A stretch of 64,000 bases of DNA, taken from the NCBI GenBank assembly GCA_964528755.1, contig CAZGWN010000004.1, positions 1-64,000 on the forward strand, read 5' to 3'. Of the stretch, positions 32,456 to 39,734 are shown piece after piece. Position 1 is the first letter of the stretch, and every line of letters begins with the position of its first letter. Under the pieces are notes generated by a model. That model saw nothing but the letters and a program-made list of their open reading frames with translations. It was not told the DNA's origin and searched no databases. Both the position numbers and the translations under genes were made by a program. The stretch comes from Raineyella sp964528755 (GTDB lineage Bacteria; Actinomycetota; Actinomycetes; Propionibacteriales; Propionibacteriaceae).

Positions 32456-34122
32456 GCGCCACTCTCGACCGGCCGGCCGCGCCGGCGGGCACACCCGTAC
32501 CGTCCACCGAGGCCGGTCCGCTGGTCTCGGTCCGCGGACTGTCGGTGGCGTACGACCGCCGCACGGTGGTCGACGACGTGTCCTTCGACCTGCCGCGCTG
32601 GGGCAGCCTCGCCCTCATCGGCGAGTCCGGGTCGGGCAAGTCCACGATCGCCCGGGCGATCCTGCGGCTGCTGCCCGACACCGGCCGGGCCACAGGTGAG
32701 ATCCGCTTCGGCGGGGACAACCTGCTCGCCCTTTCCGAGCGTCGGTTCCGGTCGTTGCGGGGACGCCGGCTCGGCTTCGTCCCGCAGGATCCCGGCAACT
32801 CTCTCAACCCGGTCCGGACCATCGGGTCCCAGGCCCGGGAGGCCGCCCGGCTGGTCGACGGACTGGACCGGGCAGCGGCCGACGAGCTGATCCTCGACAC
32901 CTTCGCCCGGGTCGGCCTGGACGACCCGCGCCGAGCCTACGAGTCCTACCCCCATCAGCTCTCCGGGGGGATGCTGCAGCGGGTGCTGATCGGCCTGGCG
33001 GCCCTGCCCGGACCGGACCTGCTGATTGCCGACGAGCCGACGTCGGCCCTGGACGTGACGATCCAGAAGCGGATCCTCGACCTTCTCTCCGAGCTGCGCG
33101 AGACCCTCGGGATCGGCCTTCTGCTGATCACCCACGACCTCGCCATCGCGGCCGAGCGGGCCGACCTTCTCGTCGTGCTGCGCGGCGGCCGGGTCCAGGA
33201 GACCGGCGACACCCGCTCCGTCTTCGGCGCCCCCACCTCGGAGTACGCGCGCAAACTGCATGCCGACGTGCCCTCCCTCAACCCCGACCGGTACGCCGGG
33301 TCACGCGCCGCGGGGCTGGTCCGGCTGACCGACCCGGCGACGGAACCGAGGATCGACGTCCGCTCGGTGACCAAGAGCTTCACTGTCGACGGGTCCCGGC
33401 TGACGGCGGTCGACAATGTGTCGTTCTCCGTCCCGACCGGCACCACGCACGCGCTGGTCGGCGAATCCGGATCGGGCAAGACCACCACGATCCGCCTCCT
33501 GCTCGGCCTGGAGCAGCCCGACTCCGGGGAGATCGTCGTGGCCGGTGAACGCCTCGACGGGCGCTCGCACCGCTCGCTGCGGACCGCCCGGCGCAACCTC
33601 GCGCTGGTCTACCAGAACCCGTACACCTCCCTCGACCCGACCTGGCGGGTCGACCGGCTGATCTGCGAACCGCTGGACCGCTACCGGGTCGGCACCCCGG
33701 CCGAGCGGACCGCGCAGGTCGCCCGGGCCCTGGAGGCCGTCGGGCTGGACGACACGTACGCCCGGCGACGCCCGGCCCGGCTGTCCGGCGGTCAGCGCCA
33801 GCGGGTGGCGATCGCCCGGGCGCTGGTGCTGCGCCCGGGGGTGATCGTGCTGGACGAGCCGACCTCGGCGCTGGATGTGTCCGTACAGGCCGATATCGTC
33901 GGTGTGCTGCTGCGACTGCAGGCCGAGTTGGGCCTGACGTACGTGTTCGTCTCGCACGACCTGGCGTTGGTCCGCCAGCTGGCCCACTCGGTGACGGTGA
34001 TGCGCCGCGGCCGGGTGGTCGAGTCCGGCCCGGTCGACGACGTGCTGGAGGATCCCGCCGAGGACTACACCCGGACGCTGGTGGAGTCGGTCCCGGCCGG
34101 CCTCGCGGGCCGGTCGGCCTGA
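32434..34122 (+). CDS. Fused two-domain ABC importer ATPase (DppD-DppF type)
   Basis: A 562-residue protein that carries both nucleotide-binding domains of a peptide-type importer in one chain. Domain 1 (about residues 30-270) has GESGSGKST, LSGGMLQR and LLIADEPTSALD; domain 2 (about 305-550) has GESGSGKTT, LSGGQRQR and IVLDEPTSALD. All ATPase motifs are intact in both halves, as in GsiA-like proteins. ATG 32434, inside the end of the permease gene, has AGGATC upstream; a longer frame from 32362 would lie fully within that gene and is less likely. It energises uptake by the two permeases. Confidence 0.93.
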   Translation: MAPQDRLSATLDRPAAPAGTPVPSTEAGPLVSVRGLSVAYDRRTVVDDVSFDLPRWGSLALIGESGSGKSTIARAILRLLPDTGRATGEIRFGGDNLLALSERRFRSLRGRRLGFVPQDPGNSLNPVRTIGSQAREAARLVDGLDRAAADELILDTFARVGLDDPRRAYESYPHQLSGGMLQRVLIGLAALPGPDLLIADEPTSALDVTIQKRILDLLSELRETLGIGLLLITHDLAIAAERADLLVVLRGGRVQETGDTRSVFGAPTSEYARKLHADVPSLNPDRYAGSRAAGLVRLTDPATEPRIDVRSVTKSFTVDGSRLTAVDNVSFSVPTGTTHALVGESGSGKTTTIRLLLGLEQPDSGEIVVAGERLDGRSHRSLRTARRNLALVYQNPYTSLDPTWRVDRLICEPLDRYRVGTPAERTAQVARALEAVGLDDTYARRRPARLSGGQRQRVAIARALVLRPGVIVLDEPTSALDVSVQADIVGVLLRLQAELGLTYVFVSHDLALVRQLAHSVTVMRRGRVVESGPVDDVLEDPAEDYTRTLVESVPAGLAGRSA

Positions 34123-34153
34123 GCAGCAGGCGGACACCGACGCGCGGCGCGCC

Positions 34154-34930
34154 TCAGGGCCGCAGCACCGCGAAGGGGTCGGTCACGGTCAGGTGCCGGC
34201 TGGTGAACCGGAACAGCCGGGCGGGCCGGCCCCCGTGGCTGCCCGGTGGCGTCACCCGGCCGGTCGATTCCAGTTGGCCGCGCCGGGTGAGCACCCGTTG
34301 CAGGTTGGTCACCGCCACCTCGTGGCCGAGTGCGGCGGCGTACGCGTCGCGCAGCCGGGCGAGGGTGAACTCCGCCGGCGCCAGTGCGAAGGCGATGTTG
34401 GTATAGGACAGCTTGGCCCGCAGTCGTGCCACCCCGTGACCGACCACCGGGGCGTGGTCGAAGGCCATCTCGCCGATCTCGCCGACCCGCAGCCAGGCGA
34501 CCCCGTCGGGCAGCCGCGCCTCGCTGTCCCACGGCACCACCCCCAGATAGGCGGTGGCGATGGTTCGGTCGAACGGGTCGCGGTCGGGACGGCTGAGGGT
34601 CTCCAGCTGCTCCAGATGGGCGACCTCGGCCAGGTCCACCTTGGAGGCCAGGTGCCGGCGGACGCTCGCCCCGATCGTCTCGTTGACCTCCACCGGGCCG
34701 CTCGGCAACGCCCAGCAGCCGGCGAACGGGGCCCGGCGGCGGCGCCGGACGAGCACCGCCAGGTGCGTGTCGGCGTCTCCCCGGATCACCCGGAGCACGA
34801 CGGCCAGCGCCTCATGGCGGTACTTCGCTACGCCGGAGGGGTCGCGGACGGGGCCGCTGGGTTGCGGGGAGTCGCGGCCGGGACCGGTGGGACCCGCCGG
34901 TTCGGGCAGCCGCCCCGTGTCGTGCTCCAC
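34154..34930 (-). CDS. nrtR: NrtR, Nudix-type repressor of NAD synthesis
   Basis: A 258-residue regulator with an N-terminal Nudix-like domain and a C-terminal winged helix (from about residue 170, LRAKLSYTNIAFALAP, then the DNA-binding segment ending GRPARLFRF). The Nudix box is degenerate (GPVEVNETIGASVRRHLAS lacks the catalytic REUxEE), as in NrtR, which senses ADP-ribose or related nucleotides instead of cleaving them. It is divergent from nadABC. GTG 34930 has a TAGCAT hexamer 7 bases upstream and no ribosome site, so the mRNA is probably leaderless. The longer frame from 35218 would run into nadA. Confidence 0.85.
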   Translation of the reverse strand: MEHDTGRLPEPAGPTGPGRDSPQPSGPVRDPSGVAKYRHEALAVVLRVIRGDADTHLAVLVRRRRRAPFAGCWALPSGPVEVNETIGASVRRHLASKVDLAEVAHLEQLETLSRPDRDPFDRTIATAYLGVVPWDSEARLPDGVAWLRVGEIGEMAFDHAPVVGHGVARLRAKLSYTNIAFALAPAEFTLARLRDAYAAALGHEVAVTNLQRVLTRRGQLESTGRVTPPGSHGGRPARLFRFTSRHLTVTDPFAVLRP

Positions 34931-34937
34931 GCACAGG

Positions 34938-34976
34938 ATGCTACAGTGAGGACAGTTTTCGACCAACAGGCGAAAA
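34938..34976. promoter_or_regulatory. Divergent nrtR/nadA promoters with inverted-repeat operator
   Basis: For nrtR (-): -35 TTGGTC at 34961-34966, 17-base spacer, -10 TAGCAT at 34938-34943. For nadA (+): -10 TACAGT at 34942-34947, overlapping the other -10. TTTTCG (34956-34961), 9 bases, CGAAAA (34971-34976) is a perfect inverted repeat over the nrtR -35 and the nadA start site. One bound dimer could block both genes. Binding by NrtR is inferred. Confidence 0.6.
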
Positions 34977-34993
34977 ACATGGAGGAGGTTCCC

Positions 34994-36073
34994 ATGGCGA
35001 TCACCGCACCCGCCTCGCGGCGGGACCGGCCGACCACCGACCGGCGGGCCCCGGGCGAATCCGCTCGGCCGGACCCGGGCGAAGCCGACTGGCGCACGTG
35101 GAGCGAGGCCGAATGGGCCGACTGGAGGACGGAGGTCCGCCGGCTCGCCGCCGCCCGCCACGCCGTCATCCTGGCGCACAACTACCAGCTCGGCCCGATC
35201 CAGGACATCGCCGACCACGTCGGCGACTCACTGGCGCTGTCGCGGATCGCCGCCGACGCCGAGGCCGACACCATCGTCTTCTGCGGGGTCCACTTCATGG
35301 CCGAGACCGCCGCGATCCTCTCCCCCGACAAGCGGGTGCTCATCCCCGACGCCGCGGCCGGCTGCTCACTGGCCGACGCCATCACCGCCGACCAGTTGCG
35401 CGCCTGGAAGGCCGACCACCCCGGCGCGGTCGTGGTCAGCTATGTCAACACGACCGCCGAGGTGAAGGCCGAATCCGACCTGTGCTGCACCTCGTCGAAC
35501 GCCGTCGATGTCGTCGCCTCGATTCCCGCCGGCACCGAGATCCTCTTCGGCCCCGACCAGTTCCTCGGCGCCCACGTACGCCGGATGACCGGACGCGACA
35601 ACATCCACGTCTGGTTGGGCGAGTGCCACGTCCACGCCGACATCTCACCGGGCGCGCTGATCGACAAGGTGCACGCCAACCCCGACGCCGAGCTCTACGT
35701 GCACCCCGAGTGCGGCTGCACGACGTCGGCGCTGTGGCTGGCCGACACCGGCGACCTCCCCGCCGAGCGTACCCACGTCGTATCCACCGGCGGCATGCTC
35801 GACCTGGCCCGCTCCACCCGCGCCTCGAAGGTGCTCGTCGCCACCGAGATCGGCATGCTGCACCAGTTGCGTAGGGCCCGCCCCGACACCGTCTTCGAGC
35901 CGGTCAACCCGGGTGCGGCCTGCCCTTTCATGCAGATGATCACCCCTGACAAGCTGCTGCGGTGCCTGCGCGAGGGACGCGACGAGGTGCGGGTGGAGCC
36001 CGGCATCGCCGACCGGGCCCGCAGCGCCGTGGAACGGATGATCGCCATCGGCCGGCCCGGCGGGGGTGAGTGA
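34994..36073 (+). CDS. nadA: Quinolinate synthase
   Basis: Condenses iminoaspartate with dihydroxyacetone phosphate to quinolinate in de novo NAD synthesis, using a [4Fe-4S] cluster. The 359-residue protein has the family motifs: AHNYQ, GDSLALSRIA, and cysteines in SDLCCTSSNAV (164/165), HPECGC (240/242) and GAACPFM (310), among which are the three cluster ligands. An N-terminal extension of about 45 residues is Arg/Pro-rich. ATG 34994 is chosen because GGAGGAGG lies 5 bases upstream; ATG 34979 precedes that site. First gene of nadABC; its stop overlaps nadB by 8 bases. Confidence 0.96.
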   Translation: MAITAPASRRDRPTTDRRAPGESARPDPGEADWRTWSEAEWADWRTEVRRLAAARHAVILAHNYQLGPIQDIADHVGDSLALSRIAADAEADTIVFCGVHFMAETAAILSPDKRVLIPDAAAGCSLADAITADQLRAWKADHPGAVVVSYVNTTAEVKAESDLCCTSSNAVDVVASIPAGTEILFGPDQFLGAHVRRMTGRDNIHVWLGECHVHADISPGALIDKVHANPDAELYVHPECGCTTSALWLADTGDLPAERTHVVSTGGMLDLARSTRASKVLVATEIGMLHQLRRARPDTVFEPVNPGAACPFMQMITPDKLLRCLREGRDEVRVEPGIADRARSAVERMIAIGRPGGGE

Positions 36074-37757
36074 GGTGCGTCGGACATCCCTGCCCCGTAC
36101 GGGGGCGATGCTGGCCGGCCCGGCACCGGCGTGGCGGCGAACCACCGGCGTACTCGTCGTCGGCTCGGGCGCCGCCGGACTCACGGCCGCCCTGCGGCTG
36201 GCCGAGTGCGGCATCGAGACCGTCGTGCTGACCCGCGCCGACCTGCTCGACTCCTGCACCGACTGGGCCCAGGGCGGCCTGGCCGCGGTGTGGGCCGGCG
36301 ACGACACCCCTGACCTGCACCGGCACGACACCCTGGTGGCCGGCGCCGGGCTGTGCGAGGACAACGCTGTCCGCACCCTGGTCGCCGAGGCCCCCCGGGC
36401 GATCCGTCGGCTGGTGGCGCGTGGGGCGGACTTCGACCGGGGCCCCGACGGCGCCTACGACCTGCATCTGGAGGGCGGGCACGCGGCCCGGCGGATCCTG
36501 CACGCCGGCGGCGACGCCACCGGCCACGAGGTCGCGCTCACCCTCGCGCGCGCGGCCGTCCGGGCCGATGCCGACCCCGACCTCCCGCTGACGATTGCCG
36601 CCGACGCCCGGGCGGTGGACGTGCTCACCGACGCCGCCGGCGCCGCCTGCGGGGTCCGGGTCCGCACCGCCGACGGCACGGTCGGCGACTGGCTGGCCGG
36701 CGCGGTCGTCCTGGCCAGCGGTGGCATCGGCCAGGCCTGGGGCCTGACCACCAACCCACCGGTCGCCACCGGTGACGGCCAGGCGATGGCCTGGCGGGCG
36801 GGGGCGGCCCTGCGGGACATGGAGTTCGTCCAGTTCCACCCGACCGTGCTGTGGCTCGACCCGGCCGACCGGGTTCCCGGCGACCGCGGGGTGCTGATCT
36901 CCGAGGCGGTCCGCGGGGAGGGTGCCGTCCTCGTCGACGATCGGGGCGAACGGGTGATGGCCGGTCACCATCCACTGGCCGACCTCGCCCCGCGCGACGT
37001 CGTCTCGGCGCAGATGCAGGCGCACATGGCCACCCGGGGCGCGACCCATCTCTTCCTCGACGCCCGCCATCTGGGCGCCGACGGCTGGCAGAAACGGTTC
37101 CCGTCGATCCTTGCCCTGTGCCGCGAGCGCGGTATCGACCCGGTCAGCGCACCCATCCCCGTGCGCCCGGGCGCGCACTACCTGTGCGGGGGGATCGAGG
37201 CCGACCTCGACGGCCGGACCGGCCTGCCCGGGCTCTACGCCGTCGGGGAGGTCGCCGGCACCGGGGTCCAGGGCGCCAATCGGCTCGCCTCGAACTCCAT
37301 CACCGAGGGGCTCGTCGCCGGCCACCGGGTCGCCGCGCTGCTGGCCCGTAGGCCGCTGCCGACCCCCGGCGAGCCGGTCGAGCGGCCCCGGGTGCCGCTG
37401 GCCGATCCCGCCGCCCGGACCGACCTGCACGAGGTGATGGACGGCTCGGTCGGCGTGCTGCGGGACGCGCCGGGTCTGACCGCGGCGCTGGCCGCCCTCG
37501 ACACCCCGCCGAACGCGGTCCGGCTCGACGACGACACCCTCGACCAGACGAACCTGCACACCGTCGCCCGACTGGTGGCCACCGCCGCGGCGGCCCGGAC
37601 CGAGTCGCGCGGCTGCCACCGCCGCGCCGACCATCCCGGCACGGACGACTCCTGGCGGCGCCACCTGTCGCTGACCATCGGGCCCGCCGCGTCGATCCTG
37701 GTCGCCGACGAACCGATGCCATCCACCGACGACCTCACGCTGGGAGTTTCGGCATGA
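36066..37757 (+). CDS. nadB: L-aspartate oxidase
   Basis: Oxidises L-aspartate to iminoaspartate with FAD and feeds NadA. The 563-residue flavoprotein starts with the dinucleotide motif VVGSGAAGLTAAL near residue 30 and has the succinate-dehydrogenase-like catalytic features (SCTDWAQGGLAAVW; FVQFHPTVLW; SEAVRGEGAVL; GGIEADLDGRTGLPGLYAVGEVAGTGVQGANRLASN, shown in parts). GTG 36066 overlaps the end of nadA; GTG 36075 is an alternative start with a GGGGGTGA site. The stop overlaps nadC as ATGA. All three nad genes are coupled. Confidence 0.95.
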   Translation: MSEVRRTSLPRTGAMLAGPAPAWRRTTGVLVVGSGAAGLTAALRLAECGIETVVLTRADLLDSCTDWAQGGLAAVWAGDDTPDLHRHDTLVAGAGLCEDNAVRTLVAEAPRAIRRLVARGADFDRGPDGAYDLHLEGGHAARRILHAGGDATGHEVALTLARAAVRADADPDLPLTIAADARAVDVLTDAAGAACGVRVRTADGTVGDWLAGAVVLASGGIGQAWGLTTNPPVATGDGQAMAWRAGAALRDMEFVQFHPTVLWLDPADRVPGDRGVLISEAVRGEGAVLVDDRGERVMAGHHPLADLAPRDVVSAQMQAHMATRGATHLFLDARHLGADGWQKRFPSILALCRERGIDPVSAPIPVRPGAHYLCGGIEADLDGRTGLPGLYAVGEVAGTGVQGANRLASNSITEGLVAGHRVAALLARRPLPTPGEPVERPRVPLADPAARTDLHEVMDGSVGVLRDAPGLTAALAALDTPPNAVRLDDDTLDQTNLHTVARLVATAAAARTESRGCHRRADHPGTDDSWRRHLSLTIGPAASILVADEPMPSTDDLTLGVSA

Positions 37758-38656
37758 CCACCCTGCCCTGGCCCGCGCCGCTGACCGCCACGCTCGCCTC
37801 CGCCGGACTCGACCCGGCACACGTCCTCGACGTCGTCACCCGTACCCTCGACGAGGATCTCGGCTGGGGACCCGACGTCACCACCGAGGCGACCCTGCCG
37901 CCCGGCGCCGTCGGCACCGCCGACGTCGTCGCCCGCCGGCCCGGCTGCCTGGCCGGGGTGCCGGTCGCCGCGGCCGTCGTCCACGCGCTGGGGGCCCGGC
38001 GCGCCGAGCCCGTCGACGTCGCGATCGTCGCCGGCGACGGCGTCCGGGTCCGCCCCGGCGACATCGTGCTGGCGGTGTCCGGACCTCTGCGCACCCTGCT
38101 GACCGCCGAGCGGTCGATGCTCAACCTGCTCGGACAGCTCTCCGGGGTGGCCACCGCCACCGCCGCCTGGGCCGACGCGCTGGCCGGCTCGGCAACGCGG
38201 GTCCGCGACACCCGCAAGACCGTGCCGGGCCTGCGGGTGCTGCAGAAGTATGCCGTCAGGTGCGGCGGAGGAGTCAACCACCGGATGGGCCTGGGCGATG
38301 CCGCGCTGATCAAGGACAACCACGTCGCGGCGGCGGGGTCGGTCCGGGCCGCGTACGCCGCCGTGGCTGACCGGGCCCCCGGCGTGCCGGTCGAGGTGGA
38401 GTGCGACACGCTCGACCAGGTCGCCGAGGCGATCGCCGCCGGCGCCGGCCTCATCCTGCTGGACAACATGACCCCCGACCGGATGCGGGAGGCGGTCGCA
38501 CTGGCCCGCCCCGCCGGCGTACGGACCGAGGCGAGCGGCGGGCTTACCCTGGCCGACGCCCCGGCGGTCGCCGCCACCGGGGTCGACTACGTGTCGGTGG
38601 GGGCGCTCACCCACTCGGCCCCGGTGCTGGACCTCGGGCTGGACCTGCGGTCCTGA
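37754..38656 (+). CDS. nadC: Nicotinate-nucleotide pyrophosphorylase (carboxylating)
   Basis: Converts quinolinate and PRPP to nicotinate mononucleotide, the last step of this operon. The 300-residue protein has family motifs including EDLGWGPDVTTE, the catalytic-site stretches RDTRKTVPGLR and KYAVRCGGGVNHRMGL, KDNH, and the C-terminal VDYVSVGALTHSAP. The start overlaps nadB (ATGA). It is followed 9 bases on by the convergent DUF2510 gene. Confidence 0.96.
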   Translation: MTTLPWPAPLTATLASAGLDPAHVLDVVTRTLDEDLGWGPDVTTEATLPPGAVGTADVVARRPGCLAGVPVAAAVVHALGARRAEPVDVAIVAGDGVRVRPGDIVLAVSGPLRTLLTAERSMLNLLGQLSGVATATAAWADALAGSATRVRDTRKTVPGLRVLQKYAVRCGGGVNHRMGLGDAALIKDNHVAAAGSVRAAYAAVADRAPGVPVEVECDTLDQVAEAIAAGAGLILLDNMTPDRMREAVALARPAGVRTEASGGLTLADAPAVAATGVDYVSVGALTHSAPVLDLGLDLRS

Positions 38657-38665
38657 CCCGGGGCC

Positions 38666-39634
38666 TCAGGCCTTCCGCACCCCGGCGACGACGTCGTCGA
38701 CCTGCTGGCCGACACCGCGGGCGTCGGCGGGAGCAAAGGCGATCACCGACGCCAGCGAGGACGGTTCGCCGGCGTCGAGCACGAGCACGGTGACCCGGTC
38801 GTCGGGGGTGCCGTCCCAGTAGGAGTAGGTGAGGTCGGCGCGTTCCCCCGGCATCCCGTCGACGGTCACCCGCCGGGTGTGTACCGCGCTGCGCTCCCCC
38901 AGCCCGGCCCACGGGCCGGTCGTCTCCATGCACGCCAGCACCTGGTCGACCGCGTCCTCGGTCGAGGTGAAGCCGTTCTCGGCGGCGAGCCCGCCGACCA
39001 CCACCCCGGCGGCCCGCGGGACGGTGCCGGGCAGGTCGACCGTGCCGCGGGCGACGATGTCGTCGACCCACGTCCACTGGGTCCGGTCGAAGAGGAAGGT
39101 CCACTCCTCGGGCATGTGCACCTCCACCCCCGCCGTGTCGAAGGTCTGCTGCGGGGAGAACTGCCCGTCGCCGTTCGCGCCGAGGCAGTTCGCCTCCCCC
39201 GCCGCCGATGACCGGGCGGACGGGTCGGCCGAGGATTCCCCGCCCGGCTGCGGTGAGGCCTCGATCGACGGCCGGTCGTACGGGTCGCTGCGCCACTGGT
39301 CGGACGGGAAAGGGTCGGGTTCGCGCAGACCGGGCAGCGAGGGGATCGGGTCCGGCTCGACGGCCACGGGCCGACCGGGCAGCAGTCGCCAACCGATCCC
39401 GGCCATCACCGCCAGGCCCACGATGCCGGCGACCACGGCCAGGGCGACCCGCCCGGCACGGGAGTTCTCGGCCGCGGACACGGGCCGCGAGGGATTCTCG
39501 GCCGCGGAAACCGACCCCGGCACGGACGATCCGGGCGGCAGCGGCATCGTGGCGGGCGTCCAGGCACGTCCGTCCCACCAGCGCAGCCGACCGGGCGTGC
39601 CGGCGGGATCGGGATACCAACCGGCCGGGATCAT
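38666..39634 (-). CDS. DUF2510 membrane-anchored protein
   Basis: A 322-residue protein with an N-terminal DUF2510 module (AGWYPDPAGTPGRLRWWDGRAW), a short spacer with a doubled VSAAEN, one transmembrane helix (VALAVVAGIVGLAVMAGIGW, about residues 62-81), a proline-rich linker, and an extracytoplasmic alpha/beta domain ending GVGQQVDDVVAGV. The same layout of helix, linker and outer domain is seen in the protein encoded at 45448. ATG 39634 is chosen because GAGGAG lies six bases upstream; GTG 39640 would touch that site. The function is unknown. Confidence 0.8.
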   Translation of the reverse strand: MIPAGWYPDPAGTPGRLRWWDGRAWTPATMPLPPGSSVPGSVSAAENPSRPVSAAENSRAGRVALAVVAGIVGLAVMAGIGWRLLPGRPVAVEPDPIPSLPGLREPDPFPSDQWRSDPYDRPSIEASPQPGGESSADPSARSSAAGEANCLGANGDGQFSPQQTFDTAGVEVHMPEEWTFLFDRTQWTWVDDIVARGTVDLPGTVPRAAGVVVGGLAAENGFTSTEDAVDQVLACMETTGPWAGLGERSAVHTRRVTVDGMPGERADLTYSYWDGTPDDRVTVLVLDAGEPSSLASVIAFAPADARGVGQQVDDVVAGVRKA

Positions 39635-39734
39635 CGGCACCTCCTCGCGGCTGATCTGCGGGCCCCCGGCGCAGACCGGGCGGCGAGGACCACTGTAGAA
39701 CCTCGCTGCGACTCCCCGACCGGACCGGCCGGAC

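Noticed and set aside
13180..39634. Prophage or integrative element
   Set aside because: No integrase, transposase, phage structural gene, tRNA target or matching end repeats were found, only unexplained local repeats.
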